A DNA stretch of 64,000 nt from Methanoregula sp. PtaB.Bin085 (lineage in GTDB: Archaea > Halobacteriota > Methanomicrobia > Methanomicrobiales > Methanospirillaceae): NCBI RefSeq assembly GCF_002067035.1, contig NZ_MVQB01000013.1:186001-250000 (forward strand), read 5' to 3'. The first letter of the stretch is position 1. Each line of letters opens with the position of its first letter. The notes beneath the pieces are model-generated. The model saw nothing but the letters and a program-made list of their open reading frames with translations, was not told the origin of the DNA and did no database searches. The position numbers and the translations under genes are program-made. Below, one piece after another: positions 42,845-51,635 of the stretch.

Positions 42845-43503
42845 GAAAACAGGCCGGCCTGAATAGATGTATCCTGACTGCCCGTTCACATTGCAGGAAC
42901 GGAATGTCTGCGAGTCATGAACATAGTGTGCCGCAGGTAAACTTTATCTCTCTACCAGCAGGACCCGGTCTCAAGAGACAGGGACCCGTCGGAAAAAAAC
43001 CGGCCCCGTATCGTGCCCTGTTGTACGACTTTTGCCTCACCCCTCGGATCGCAGAGGCAATGTTTCGCGAAAACACGGTAATTTATCCGGAAAAAATCGT
43101 GATTGTCCGGCGGGAAAATGAGAGGCAATGAATAGCAGAGTTACAGCGGCCGAAATTTCCCTGCCACGTATATTTGCCTTCAGGGGATCCTGATCCCCGG
43201 CCGGGAAGCAGGGTGTGTCTCCGGGCGGAGGGGGGCGGGTTTTACTCCGGTACACGACGGTACCATCTCACCCTGGCGGAGATAGGGCGATCCCCACTCC
43301 TTTGTGAGGGCAGTACGCAACGGAGGCTGAAATGACCTCCGATTGGCCTTTCCGGAGGCATCTTTGGCCACAATTCATCAAAAAGCGGCCACATGTTTTT
43401 CGGAATCGGCGATTCTGGCCCCTGTTTGCCGTTCCGGTGCCCTTTCCGTGCCCGGAAATGGCCACATTCAGCAACGATACACGGGCTTTTGTTTTACCGG
43501 ATA

Positions 43504-43660
43504 GGCTGGAGGACGCTGGATCGAAGGGAAGGGCTGTTTTGGGATCGGGTTTTAGGGAACCCTGGGACGGGTCAGATACCCGTCACGGGTCTGAGCGGAA
43601 TCCAGAAACGGACTATCTTAGTAGGGGCCTGGAGGGGGTTTCTACGACGGTGGGCGACAG
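43504..43660 (+). repeat. Dispersed repeat, copy 1
   Basis: This gene-less segment shares several blocks with 48250-48443: GGGCTGTTTTGGG, GACGGGTCAG, CACGGGT followed by GAGYGGA, and most strongly CTATCTTAGT, GGGG, CTGGAG, and ACGACGGTGGGCGAC. The order of blocks is the same in both copies, with an extra insertion in copy 2. Confidence 0.7.
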
Positions 43661-43680
43661 TGGATTGCGTGCGGGGATTT

Positions 43681-43964
43681 GGGCATGAAAGTGGCGTTTC
43701 AGGATTAACTGCTTGAATTTTCTGTCCATATCGTCCAACTGGCAGTTTGATGATGTGGACAGAGTGCTTATTACGGGAAATTTTCAAGACTCGTGTGCGA
43801 ATACCAGAGTGGTATTCCCGGGATCCCGCCCTGAACTGCTACACCACACCCACACCCTTAACGGGATCCTGACTCCCCAAAGGGACGGCGTTATTCCCGC
43901 GAAAATGAATTATGGCTGATCCTTTGAGCGGAGCGTCTGAAAAAACACAAAGGAGAGAAAACGA
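43681..43964 (+). repeat. Duplicated leader element (copy 2)
   Basis: Second copy of the element at 27309-27564, again ending just before a gene for an exported protein (43965). Conserved blocks include TTGAATTTTCTGTCCA, ATCGTCCAACTGGCAGTT, GTGGACAGA, GGGATCCCGCCC, GGGATCCTGA and TCCTTTGAGCGGA. It directly follows the dispersed repeat at 43504-43660. Confidence 0.65.
43722..43762. promoter_or_regulatory. 41-base imperfect palindrome (copy 2)
   Basis: Equivalent to 27351-27391. Outer arms CTGTCCATATC and GATGTGGACAG pair except for one base. The inner AACTGGCAGTT remains symmetric. Same length in both copies. Confidence 0.65.
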
Positions 43965-45347
43965 ATGGAACCACGAAAAATCAGTATCGCCCTGCTTGCA
44001 CTGCTGCTGGCAGCGATGGCGATGGTGCCGTGCGTGAGTGCGGCGGAACAAAATGTCAATGAATCCGGTGTGAGTCATGAGAATATTGGTAAAAATGCAC
44101 CGGAACATTATATCCCCCCGGAATATTTTAAGGACGCAAAGCCGCCAACCCCTCTGCCTGAATCGGAAATGATCAACCTGATTATTTCAGAGAAAACAAT
44201 TGAGAAATCTGCTCTTGACAACGAAACCGGGATAATTAATCTTCCAACCGCATTTCTGGATTTGAAAGCACAGTTTACCGAATCGAAAGGATATTCGAAC
44301 CGGTTTACTGAAAACGGTCTCAAACCAGAAGAGAGGGTTGTTCTCGTGCGAATGCCCCACGTGATGTATGACAGGTTCCTTGCCGCATCAGATAGCGGTA
44401 ACCTGACCTTACCAGCATCGAATTTTGCAAGGTATTATACGAATCTTGCAGATCTCGAGTCCCATATCAAACTTGAAGGTGTAACATTAAGGGTATCTCC
44501 CGGGGAAGAGGATGCTAAAATGTTGGAGAGGATGACCTCTCTTCCGGCGCCTATCCCGACACCGATGACCGTGAGTTCGGGTAATGCCGGGATTGGAACC
44601 AATGCACTCCTCACCCCACCGGGTGCAAACACATGGCATAATGAATGGATCCATTTTAACCGGATAAATTTCCTGAATACCTATGATTACTGTATCGGTC
44701 AGATTACCCCGAACACATGGTATGTATCAGGCAACAGCAATCAGTACTATTCCCCCCAGGAAAGAGAGTATTACCTCAATGACGGTCAGGAGGCTATTGA
44801 GATCGTAGTGAATTACGATCATTACACCCAGTACCCCTCAGGATATGTTTACCTGTTCCCGGCGATTTACGATGACCACAGTGGAGCACCCATTAATCTG
44901 TCGTTATATGAAGACCCCGGGGAAGGGATTATGCAACTGAATCCCGGGACATTTCCCCATGCGTACGGGTATCACGTCCAGATCTATAACGGGAAATATT
45001 ACATCGTTTTCCAGGATATGAATGATCTGTCATGGTTCCATGAATACGTGTATAATGATCAGGATAATCCCAGTACAACATTCACGAGAGCCAGTGGATC
45101 TGTTGAATTCTGGCAGGGTTCGAACCCGATTACGGATACCTTTTATGCATACACTACTCCCGTGATTGATGAATGGGCCCATGAAGTACCTATTCTTGGA
45201 AGCGCATCATGGAAGAAACCCAGTTCTGTCTGGAGTCTGAACCAGCAGACAGCAAATGAGAATTTTGTCCACATCAGCTGGGCATGGGGAGGTTCGAATA
45301 ATCAGGACCTGATCACAAATTCATATCTCTGGTCCGGATGGGCATAA
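43965..45347 (+). CDS. Secreted protein of unknown function
   Basis: This 460-residue exported protein starts MEPRKISIALLALLLAAMAM, followed by a signal cleavage region VSAAEQ. Its N-terminal half is charged and helical (MINLIISEKTIEKSALDNET, with a GFEPEERVVLVRMP-like region). The C-terminal half is rich in aromatic residues and beta strands (WHNEWIHFNRINFLNTYDYC, ITPNTWYVSGNSNQYYSPQE, VHISWAWGGSNNQDLITNSY). No family recognised; the Trp/Tyr-rich beta fold suggests a binding or lectin-like domain. It shares its upstream leader with the caspase-like cluster's first gene, whose signal peptide is also similar, so the two are probably co-regulated. Confidence 0.75.
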   Translation: MEPRKISIALLALLLAAMAMVPCVSAAEQNVNESGVSHENIGKNAPEHYIPPEYFKDAKPPTPLPESEMINLIISEKTIEKSALDNETGIINLPTAFLDLKAQFTESKGYSNRFTENGLKPEERVVLVRMPHVMYDRFLAASDSGNLTLPASNFARYYTNLADLESHIKLEGVTLRVSPGEEDAKMLERMTSLPAPIPTPMTVSSGNAGIGTNALLTPPGANTWHNEWIHFNRINFLNTYDYCIGQITPNTWYVSGNSNQYYSPQEREYYLNDGQEAIEIVVNYDHYTQYPSGYVYLFPAIYDDHSGAPINLSLYEDPGEGIMQLNPGTFPHAYGYHVQIYNGKYYIVFQDMNDLSWFHEYVYNDQDNPSTTFTRASGSVEFWQGSNPITDTFYAYTTPVIDEWAHEVPILGSASWKKPSSVWSLNQQTANENFVHISWAWGGSNNQDLITNSYLWSGWA

Positions 45348-45466
45348 ATCCCCAAATTTTTTTAGTATATGATACAAATAATGAAAAAAGGAGAATGTTT
45401 TCATTTTTTTTGTTTCATGATAGTGCAGCTGAAAAAAAGGTAATTACCGAGGATGTGATCAATTAG

Positions 45467-45961
45467 ATGAAAATATTGCAGATATCCCCCAAGAGGCTGA
45501 TTCTTGGTATCACTCTCATTGTTTTAGGAATAATCGGGGTTTATTTCCTGTTTGGAATGATAATTCCTCCCAATAACTCACAAACCGGTGTGTCACCTGC
45601 TACAACACAGGAGAATAGTGGCTCCTACTGTTTTATCCAGGAAGTACAACCCGATTTCATCGGGAATTCTGTGATTGTCCATCTCACTGATGATGATCTG
45701 GAAGATTTCCCCGTTATAGGAAAATTCATCAGGAACCCGGGAAATTTTTCGAAAACATGGCATAATGGTCACAGGACCGTTGGTGATTTTACCGATTACC
45801 AGCACCAGTATTCAGATTTCCGAAATTTGTCGTGCCGGAATATATCCTACGAAGAATGTCATGCACGACAGGTTCCGGTGGTTTTCGAATATGATGGACG
45901 ATATCATGAGATAAGTTGTCTTCCGGATTTTGGAGGGGCACACCAGATGAGGGATTCCTGA
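45467..45961 (+). CDS. Membrane-anchored protein of unknown function
   Basis: This 164-residue protein has one N-terminal membrane span (ILGITLIVLGIIGVYFLFGM, about residues 12-32) and an external domain with Cys residues (SGSYCFIQEVQPDFIGNSVI, FRNLSCRNISYEECHARQVP, HEISCLPDFGGAH). The domain looks like a small disulfide-bonded fold; no family recognised. A second frame begins 45 bases before its stop, so the C-terminus may be frameshifted (see the next entry). It starts 119 bases after the secreted-protein gene. Confidence 0.6.
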   Translation: MKILQISPKRLILGITLIVLGIIGVYFLFGMIIPPNNSQTGVSPATTQENSGSYCFIQEVQPDFIGNSVIVHLTDDDLEDFPVIGKFIRNPGNFSKTWHNGHRTVGDFTDYQHQYSDFRNLSCRNISYEECHARQVPVVFEYDGRYHEISCLPDFGGAHQMRDS

Positions 45962-46317
45962 TTGCCGGGAGAAACATCGATGCAGAATGGCCAGCAGATA
46001 TTACCACGCGCAAAAAAACAGTCGAGGATTTAGAGGGGATCTCCGGCAGGACCACCGCATCCAATGGGACCGCTTGGTCTGTTGACGTGAACATGACCTT
46101 ATGGCTTTCCGGGAGATATCTCGTTAATGCCTGGCCGGAGGAATCGGATCCCCGTTACGGGGACCGGAAAATGTTTTTCATTCCCCTGGATGATACTGTC
46201 AGTAATGGTTTCGGTAAGTATTCCGGAACCGGCGAAATTGTTCTTTTTGCGATTGCACCTTCTGAACAATCGTCTCTTCCCGTGTCCATAACCCCGAAAC
46301 CAACACCCGGTTCATGA
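45916..46317 (+). CDS. Unknown protein or frameshifted continuation of the previous gene
   Basis: This frame gives up to 133 residues from a TTG without a ribosome-binding sequence. It has no signal peptide, yet its content (GFLIAGRNIDAEWPADITTR, WSVDVNMTLWLSGRYLVNAW) is beta-rich like an external domain. The simplest alternative is that it continues the membrane-anchored protein upstream after a frameshift near 45920-45960. It ends six bases into the convergent SdpI-like gene. Confidence 0.4.
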   Translation: MSSGFWRGTPDEGFLIAGRNIDAEWPADITTRKKTVEDLEGISGRTTASNGTAWSVDVNMTLWLSGRYLVNAWPEESDPRYGDRKMFFIPLDDTVSNGFGKYSGTGEIVLFAIAPSEQSSLPVSITPKPTPGS

Positions 46318-46653
46318 TGACTCAGCCAGGATCGTGTCAGGTGATTTAACGAACATCAGGACCGCGAGCATGAAGAGCACGAACGCGAGGATGAACCCGT
46401 CGTACCAGTCCCGGAAGGCGGCATAATTTTTCCGTGGCGGATCGATGCGGGGAAGACACAACAGCAACGCCGCGAGAGCGGCCGTGATGAGCGGGACAAG
46501 GCCGATGCCTGCCGGTTTTTCCATGGTGCCGTCCGGCTCGCCCGCGGCATTCCAGTGCGAGATGATTTGATCCGGGAACACCGGGTACGCGGCGAGCGAG
46601 ATGAGGAAGGTAAGGATGAGGCCGCCGATGATTGCTGGCCGGATGAGGTTCAT
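46312..46653 (-). CDS. SdpI/DUF1648 membrane protein (copy 3), C-terminally truncated
   Basis: This 113-residue frame starts MNLIRPAIIGGLILTFLISL and continues AAYPVFPDQIISHWNAAGEP, then PLITAALAALLLCLPRIDPP, AFRDWYDGF and FVLFMLAVLMFVK. It aligns with copies 1 and 2 but stops after the third span and lacks the SdpI motif. It may be a truncated remnant or a short DUF1648 protein. It is followed at 46844 by the HEPN gene on the same strand. Confidence 0.6.
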   Translation of the reverse strand: MNLIRPAIIGGLILTFLISLAAYPVFPDQIISHWNAAGEPDGTMEKPAGIGLVPLITAALAALLLCLPRIDPPRKNYAAFRDWYDGFILAFVLFMLAVLMFVKSPDTILAESS

Positions 46654-46843
46654 GCCGGGTGGTGGGTTTTGGTGGGTAATGAAGTGCAGGGACCGGGATT
46701 TACGGGAGAATGTTCTGGGTTTGGGAAAGTTCTGTTCAGCAGGGGGTTGTGCATCCGGGGATGGTGGTCGAGGAGTACCCCATGTCACTCGAAGGAGAGA
46801 CCGGGCCGGGCAACCCGGTTTCCAATCATATCCGGGGAATCCT

Positions 46844-47287
46844 TCATCGTGGTGTTTTGATCAACTGTTCCATCCGGTTGATGAAGCGTTCAGCATCCAG
46901 AAGAGCCTGCCGGACTTCTGCTGTTGTCGGTCGTGCATCAAAGCTGTACTGATCATTCTGCCTGAGCCCCCGCATATAATCGAATTGTAAGACCCATGTA
47001 TCCTCAAGGAGTCCTTTTTTCTGGTACGACTCAAGATAGATACCGATGCAGTAGTGGCTCTTTTCCCGAATCCCGTCACGATACAAGAGAGCCCGGGCTG
47101 CATGGAAATATCCCATGTACACTGCAATCAGGCCGGAACGCAGGGCATCAGCATCCAGGTCTAATTGCGCTTCAACGATCCATTCCCGCGCCTGAACTAT
47201 TGAGAGAAGGGCTTTCTCTTCTGATGCCGGGACAATCCGCAAGAGTCCCCGCTCGTAACATTCGTCAAGCCGCTTCAGGAGACTCAC
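46844..47287 (-). CDS. HEPN-domain protein (toxin-like)
   Basis: This 147-residue helical protein belongs to the HEPN superfamily (HI0074 partner type): IVQAREWIVEAQLDLDADAL, GYFHAARALLYRDGIREKSH and the motif region DYMRGLRQNDQYSFDARPTT. Its start overlaps the end of the winged-helix-MNT gene by 23 bases. HEPN proteins next to MNT genes are usually RNase toxins or substrate partners. The R-x-x-x-x-H ribonuclease motif is not canonical in this copy, so it may be non-catalytic. Confidence 0.78.
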   Translation of the reverse strand: MSLLKRLDECYERGLLRIVPASEEKALLSIVQAREWIVEAQLDLDADALRSGLIAVYMGYFHAARALLYRDGIREKSHYCIGIYLESYQKKGLLEDTWVLQFDYMRGLRQNDQYSFDARPTTAEVRQALLDAERFINRMEQLIKTPR

Positions 47288-47825
47288 CGTCCAGGGTTAT
47301 TGACTGCCGGGAAAAGAGCCGGTAGAACGGTTCGTCGTTCTTTTTCATGCCGTCAATCTTTTCCCTGGTGATAACGAGAAGATGGACTTCAACAGACAAG
47401 GCCCGCGAAACCGTACGTTCAGTTTCGGCAACGGCAGTACCGGCCGGGGGCTCTTGTACAAAGACCCAGAGGTCGAGATCGCTCTCTTCCGTGTTTGTCC
47501 CCTCTGCCCAGCTCCCGTACATCCCAATCCCAAGCGCCCAGGCTGGTTTTTTAAAAAAAGCCATGACCCGGTCAATATTCAGGATGCGTTTGATCGCTGC
47601 GGTCCGTGCGGAGGGAATGACCCGGTACGTCCGGTCGTCCCTGCGGGCAAGCAGGCCTTCGCGTTCAAGAAGTGCAAGGTACTGGGAGGCAAGCCCTTTT
47701 GAGATGCCGGTCTTTCCGGCAACCTGCTGTACGGTGCAGGCATGCCGGGTGAGTGCAATGGAGAGGAGGGTAACCCGTTCCGGTGTCCGGAACAGGGCCG
47801 GGAGATCGTGCGGCTGGTTGTTCAT
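47265..47825 (-). CDS. Winged-helix regulator fused to MNT nucleotidyltransferase
   Basis: This 186-residue protein has an N-terminal winged helix-turn-helix (TVQQVAGKTGISKGLASQYL, then LEREGLLARRDDRTYRVIPS) and a C-terminal nucleotidyltransferase with GMYGSWAEGTNTEESDLDLW, where the Gly-Ser and Asp-x-Asp pattern is intact. It is the first gene of the operon with the HEPN protein. The DNA-binding domain probably represses its own promoter through the TGAAC-type repeats at 47831-47882. This MNT-HEPN version therefore couples regulation with antitoxin activity. Confidence 0.85.
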   Translation of the reverse strand: MNNQPHDLPALFRTPERVTLLSIALTRHACTVQQVAGKTGISKGLASQYLALLEREGLLARRDDRTYRVIPSARTAAIKRILNIDRVMAFFKKPAWALGIGMYGSWAEGTNTEESDLDLWVFVQEPPAGTAVAETERTVSRALSVEVHLLVITREKIDGMKKNDEPFYRLFSRQSITLDGESPEAA

Positions 47826-47830
47826 GGTCC

Positions 47831-47882
47831 CTGAACAATATGTTCACGTTTCATGAACAAAATGTTTATGGATCGTGAACTT
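47831..47882. promoter_or_regulatory. Operator-like TGAAC/GTTCA repeats upstream of the MNT-HEPN operon
   Basis: Three TGAAC-type half sites lie within about 50 bases: a perfect palindrome TGAACAATATGTTCA (47832-47846), a second pair GTTCA-N7-TGAAC (47842-47858), and a further GTGAAC at 47875-47880. On the minus strand, CCATAAACATTTTG (about 47857-47872) is TATA-like. The position just upstream of the winged-helix-MNT start suggests autoregulation. Confidence 0.65.
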
Positions 47883-48249
47883 TGCGAACGGGCTTACGCC
47901 ATATCTCCGGGATTTCACGTTGGAGAAACCTGACTGTTTCTTCTCCTCTTTCAGGTCTGATGACCATCAGGATCCTGATGACCTGTCGGAAATCGTTATG
48001 CAATGGTAATAGCTACCATCCTGGCACTGTCCCGCGGGAGTCTCCCTCGCTTACACATCCGGCCTCTCCGCGGCCCCGGATTGCCAATCCGGCGATCCGC
48101 GATCCGGAATTTCGTGCAATTTCAGGCCACTTTCGTACACAAATTTCCGGGGGGCGTTGCATTGCCCGTTTTTCGGTAATCGGGGCGATTTCCTTTGAGT
48201 TTAAAATCCATTAACCGGCATTAACCAGTGGCCGATCGCGGGGCCGGAC

Positions 48250-48443
48250 GGGCTGCAGCACTGGGAAATGGAAAGAAGGCCTGTTTTGGGGGGCCAGGTT
48301 TCGGGTGCCCTAGGACGGCTGTCCGGACCTGTGACGGGTCAGGTGATTTGGCCGGGTCGGTGACCTGTCACGGGTATGAGTGGAGTCCGGGAATGCACTA
48401 TCTTAGTGGGGGACTGGAGCGGGGTTTTACGACGGTGGGCGAC
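48250..48443 (+). repeat. Dispersed repeat, copy 2
   Basis: Second copy of the repeat at 43504-43660. The most conserved part is CACTATCTTAGTGGGG with ACGACGGTGGGCGAC. It lies before an AT-rich stretch (48480-48620) that joins the truncated peptidase gene. No gene seen. Confidence 0.7.
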
Positions 48444-48629
48444 GGGGAAATGGTGAGATTTGGAGGAAAAACTCCGGCCATATATTTTCAACCGGTTTGC
48501 GACCGGAATTTTTTTTGAAAAAATCGCAAGAAATTTTTTTTATCACGTTCATTTTGAAATGAAAAAAATTCATCACGAAAACAATCGCGGCCGAAAATTT
48601 TTTCAAACATTGTCCGGTAAGGCAAGGTG

Positions 48630-49428
48630 AACGGCAGCCAGATGTCCCCCGTCACCAGCGGCCGGGCCGGACCCGGCAGCACGTACAGCGTCCCGGTGGT
48701 TGCCATCCTCGCGAACTTCCGGGGACCGGACGGTGACAAGCCATCGCTCCTCAGCCACGAGGATGTCGTCACCCTCTTCCACGAGCTCGGCCACACGTTC
48801 CAGGCAACCCTGACACGGGCCCCCTACGCGACCCTCTCGGGGAGCAATGTCGAGTGGGACTTTATCGAGGCGCCCTCCCAGGCCCTGGAGGAGTGGGCCT
48901 GGCAGCCGCAGGTGCTGGACGGGATCTCCGGTCTGTACATGGATCCCTCACAGAAACTCCCCGCCGATTTTCGGGACCGGATGATCGCGGCCCGGGACAT
49001 GGACGCGGGTTTCTTCTACACGCGGCAGCTGATGTTTGCGAGCGAGGACATGGCGTTCCACACGGTGCCCGGCCCGGTGGATGTGACCAGCGTCTCGAAC
49101 TTCCTGTACCGGGAGATGATGGGGATCCCGCCAACCCCCGGGGCCCACGAGCCCGCCACCATCGAGCACTTCATGAGCGGGTACGATGCAGGCTACTACA
49201 GTTACCTCTGGTCGCAGGTATACGCCTTCAACATCTTCGCGAAGTTCAGGGAAGACGGCCTCGCCAGCCCGGCCACCGGATCTCTGAGTTCCGGCACTGG
49301 ATCCTCAAACCGGGGAACATGCAGGACGGGGGCGTGCTGCTGCAAGGATTCCTCAAAAAAGAGCCCACGACCGCCACGTTCTACGAGTGGCTCAATATCA
49401 CAGTGGCGGCAGGAAACAGGAGCCGGTG
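48630..49428 (+). pseudogene. M3 peptidase, 5'-truncated and frameshifted
   Basis: This frame holds the catalytic half of an M3-family oligopeptidase: LLSHEDVVTLFHELGHTFQA with the zinc motif HExGH, then FIEAPSQALEEWAWQPQVLD and FFYTRQLMFASEDMAFHTVP. The normal protein is near 650-690 residues; here the N-terminal half is missing. The reading frame shifts near 49275, after FNIFAKFREDGLASPATG, and the family C-terminus (ILKPGNMQDGG, FLKKEPTTATFYEWL) continues to 49428 in another frame. The left boundary is the AT-rich stretch at 48480-48620, so an insertion or deletion removed the start. It is probably inactive. Confidence 0.8.
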
Positions 49429-49518
49429 AAAAACCGGCCCGGGGATTTTTTACTCCGGTTTTTCTCTCCGGCATCCGGACACAACCATGCATGGTTTCAA
49501 CTTGCCGGAATAATACCA

Positions 49519-49794
49519 TCAGGATGATCCCTGACTATAGGCCTCATCGTGATGAAGTAATTTCAGGAAAACAATTGCATTTTCTTTTGTATCAATCACG
49601 TAAAACAGGACAAAATGTCCGATATGGACACGCCACTGTCCTTTGAGCGGGGGATGGAGAGGTTTACCCGATTCCGGGTTTTCAACAAGGAATCGTATCT
49701 TTTTTTTGAGTTGCTGGTATCGTGCAGGATCTTTCGTCCGAATCTTCCGGCAGGTGGAAGCCAGATCGGGATGAATGACAGCCCGGTAGCTCAT
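49519..49794 (-). CDS. RelE/ParE-type toxin
   Basis: This 91-residue protein has the RelE fold: RAVIHPDLASTCRKIRTKDP, ARYQQLKKKIRFLVENPESG, KPLHPPLKGQWRVHIGHFVL and FYVIDTKENAIVFLKLLHHD. RelE toxins cut mRNA on the ribosome; ParE variants act on gyrase. The start overlaps the stop of the antitoxin gene by four bases (ATGA). Confidence 0.88.
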   Translation of the reverse strand: MSYRAVIHPDLASTCRKIRTKDPARYQQLKKKIRFLVENPESGKPLHPPLKGQWRVHIGHFVLFYVIDTKENAIVFLKLLHHDEAYSQGSS

Positions 49795-50126
49795 GCCTCA
49801 ATTTCCTTAAAAAAATCGTCGATGGAATTATACGTTTTTCCTTTGCCTTTTTTGATATCGGCATGGGCTTTTTTCAGCTGCCTGATGATTTCGGGTTTGA
49901 TTGCCGATTCCGGGGGATAAACATTCTCATCGATCTTCTCTTCAATCCGGTCAAGACGGCAGACAATATCGGTGAGAAGGGATTCAATTTTCTCATTCCT
50001 TGCAAGACCTCCGGCAGACTCACGGACTCCGGCAGGTTTTTTTCCGGCTGCGGCGATCCATTGCGGATCGTACGTGATGCCTTTCCTGCTCCGGGACCCG
50101 GAATGCCCTGCTGCTCTGGAAGTCAT
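49791..50126 (-). CDS. Antitoxin of RelE-type module
   Basis: This 111-residue protein precedes the RelE gene with an ATGA overlap. The C-terminal part, AHADIKKGKGKTYNSIDDFF, ends in an acidic FKEIEA, typical of antitoxins that fold on the toxin. The N-terminal half is basic and Gly-rich (SGSRSRKGITYDPQW), possibly DNA-binding. A coiled-coil segment (IESLLTDIVCRLDRIEEKI) lies between. No named family. The upstream stretch (AATACACATTACTG on the minus strand) is AT-rich. Confidence 0.75.
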   Translation of the reverse strand: MTSRAAGHSGSRSRKGITYDPQWIAAAGKKPAGVRESAGGLARNEKIESLLTDIVCRLDRIEEKIDENVYPPESAIKPEIIRQLKKAHADIKKGKGKTYNSIDDFFKEIEA

Positions 50127-50257
50127 AGTAATACAGTAATGTGTATTTTTTTATTCAATAGTCTTTTGCCAGAGCGTTCGATGGGGAATCCGTTGGTTAA
50201 TCCCGCTCACGCAAAGGGCCGGACGATTTGTCCGGAATCCAAACAGATCCCAAAAAC

Positions 50258-51322
50258 CTATCCTTTCCGCCACCCCTCATCCACCAGCACCTGCATCACG
50301 CTCGCGTTCACCGTGACCCCGAAGCGGTAGAACCCCGGGCAGACGCCGCAGGCCTGGCACGTCACCATCCCGGTATCAGACCGGGTAATGTTCGAAACCT
50401 CGATCCCGTACACGGCGCTGTAGTAGTGCCGGATGATCTCCTCCTCGGTCGGCGCCCGGATGTACACGCGGCCCGAGTTCGCTTCCCAGGCATCCCAGGG
50501 GGTCTGCTCGCATTGCATGGGAAGGTAGGTGAGAGGGATCGGAGAGCCGATCAGGTACTGGCCGGTCTCGTCCCATGTGTCATCGATGACGGCCGACTCC
50601 ACGGTCCGCCCGGCAACGGTGACGCGGATAGTGTGCTCCGTGATGACCTGCGCCGTCACCATGCCGGAACGGTTGCCGTATCCGGTATGGGAGCTGGTGA
50701 AGCGGTACGTGAGCCCGGACCGGATCGGGTAGTCGGCGGACCGGGTCGCGTTGACGAGCGTGAGGCCGGAGCCGTCATACGCATAGGTCGGCGCTCCCTT
50801 GATCCAGGCCTCGGCAATGGTCCGGACCTCAGTCTCGTCCGGTGCCCGGGTGTATTCGATGGTCTCCTGCAGTTTCTGCCGGATTTTTACCAGACCGTCG
50901 GGCAGGTACTCGTCGAAATTGTACACGGTGACGGTCTTGTTCCGGCCGTTCCCGATGACCGTGATGTCGGCCCAGCCAACGTCCGTCACATGGCTCTGCC
51001 CCTCCTCGTACCGTTCTTTGAAGGACGGGAAGTTATTGTCCGCAAACACCTTCGCGATCGCCGCATACTGCTCCTTTGAGAGAGGCTTTGAGAACTTCTC
51101 CGTGACATTCCCGTCATGGGACATCACCGTGAACGTCGCGGTGTCCGGTGTCACCACCAGCTGCTGGATCGCGTGCGTGGGCATGACAAAGCCCCCGTAG
51201 AACGTGTACCGGATCTCGGCCGTGCCCGTCCCCGGCGCCGAGGTGTTGGAGGTCTGTACGCATGCTGCGGTTACTGCCAGCAGGAGCAGCAGTGCCAGGA
51301 TTCCTGTCAGGTATGGTTTCAT
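50258..51322 (-). CDS. Lipoprotein with DUF6438-like N-terminal domain
   Basis: This 354-residue exported lipoprotein has a signal ending in AVTAAC (about residue 21). The N-terminal half contains YTFYGGFVMPTHAIQQLVVT, FTVMSHDGNVTEKFSKPLSK and FADNNFPSFKERYEEGQSHV, which resembles DUF6438-type envelope domains. The C-terminal half holds EIIRHYYSAVYGIEVSNITR and a Cys-rich patch TCQACGVCPGFYRFGVTVNA. No enzyme domain recognised. The ATG at 51322 is chosen because it gives the signal peptide; the longer frame to 51862 overlaps the next gene on the other strand. Confidence 0.7.
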   Translation of the reverse strand: MKPYLTGILALLLLLAVTAACVQTSNTSAPGTGTAEIRYTFYGGFVMPTHAIQQLVVTPDTATFTVMSHDGNVTEKFSKPLSKEQYAAIAKVFADNNFPSFKERYEEGQSHVTDVGWADITVIGNGRNKTVTVYNFDEYLPDGLVKIRQKLQETIEYTRAPDETEVRTIAEAWIKGAPTYAYDGSGLTLVNATRSADYPIRSGLTYRFTSSHTGYGNRSGMVTAQVITEHTIRVTVAGRTVESAVIDDTWDETGQYLIGSPIPLTYLPMQCEQTPWDAWEANSGRVYIRAPTEEEIIRHYYSAVYGIEVSNITRSDTGMVTCQACGVCPGFYRFGVTVNASVMQVLVDEGWRKG

Positions 51323-51635
51323 TGTCTCGTCTCCCCGCGCTGAACGCCGGTAGGTCCGGGATAAGGCGGAAGCAGGTGTCTCCACACTGGCGTTTGTTGA
51401 GAATCGGATAAAAAACCGTGGCATCGTACCCATGGCGGGGCACGGACGATCCCACACCAGGACTGAATACAGCAAATCCCCTGAAATCCGGTTTTTCCCC
51501 GGGTGCAGGTTCGCTATACCCCGCGTAATCACGGAGCCTCCACCAATGCCGGCTCCCAAAACGTACGCCATCGTTTTAAATAATCCGCAGGAGCAGATCC
51601 CTCTGACGCTGCGTGGCGTGTACGGAGGGTGTCGG

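Noticed and set aside
42904-43131. 75-codon plus-strand frame
   Set aside because: No domain, no ribosome-binding sequence, and it lies in a repeat-rich gene-free region.
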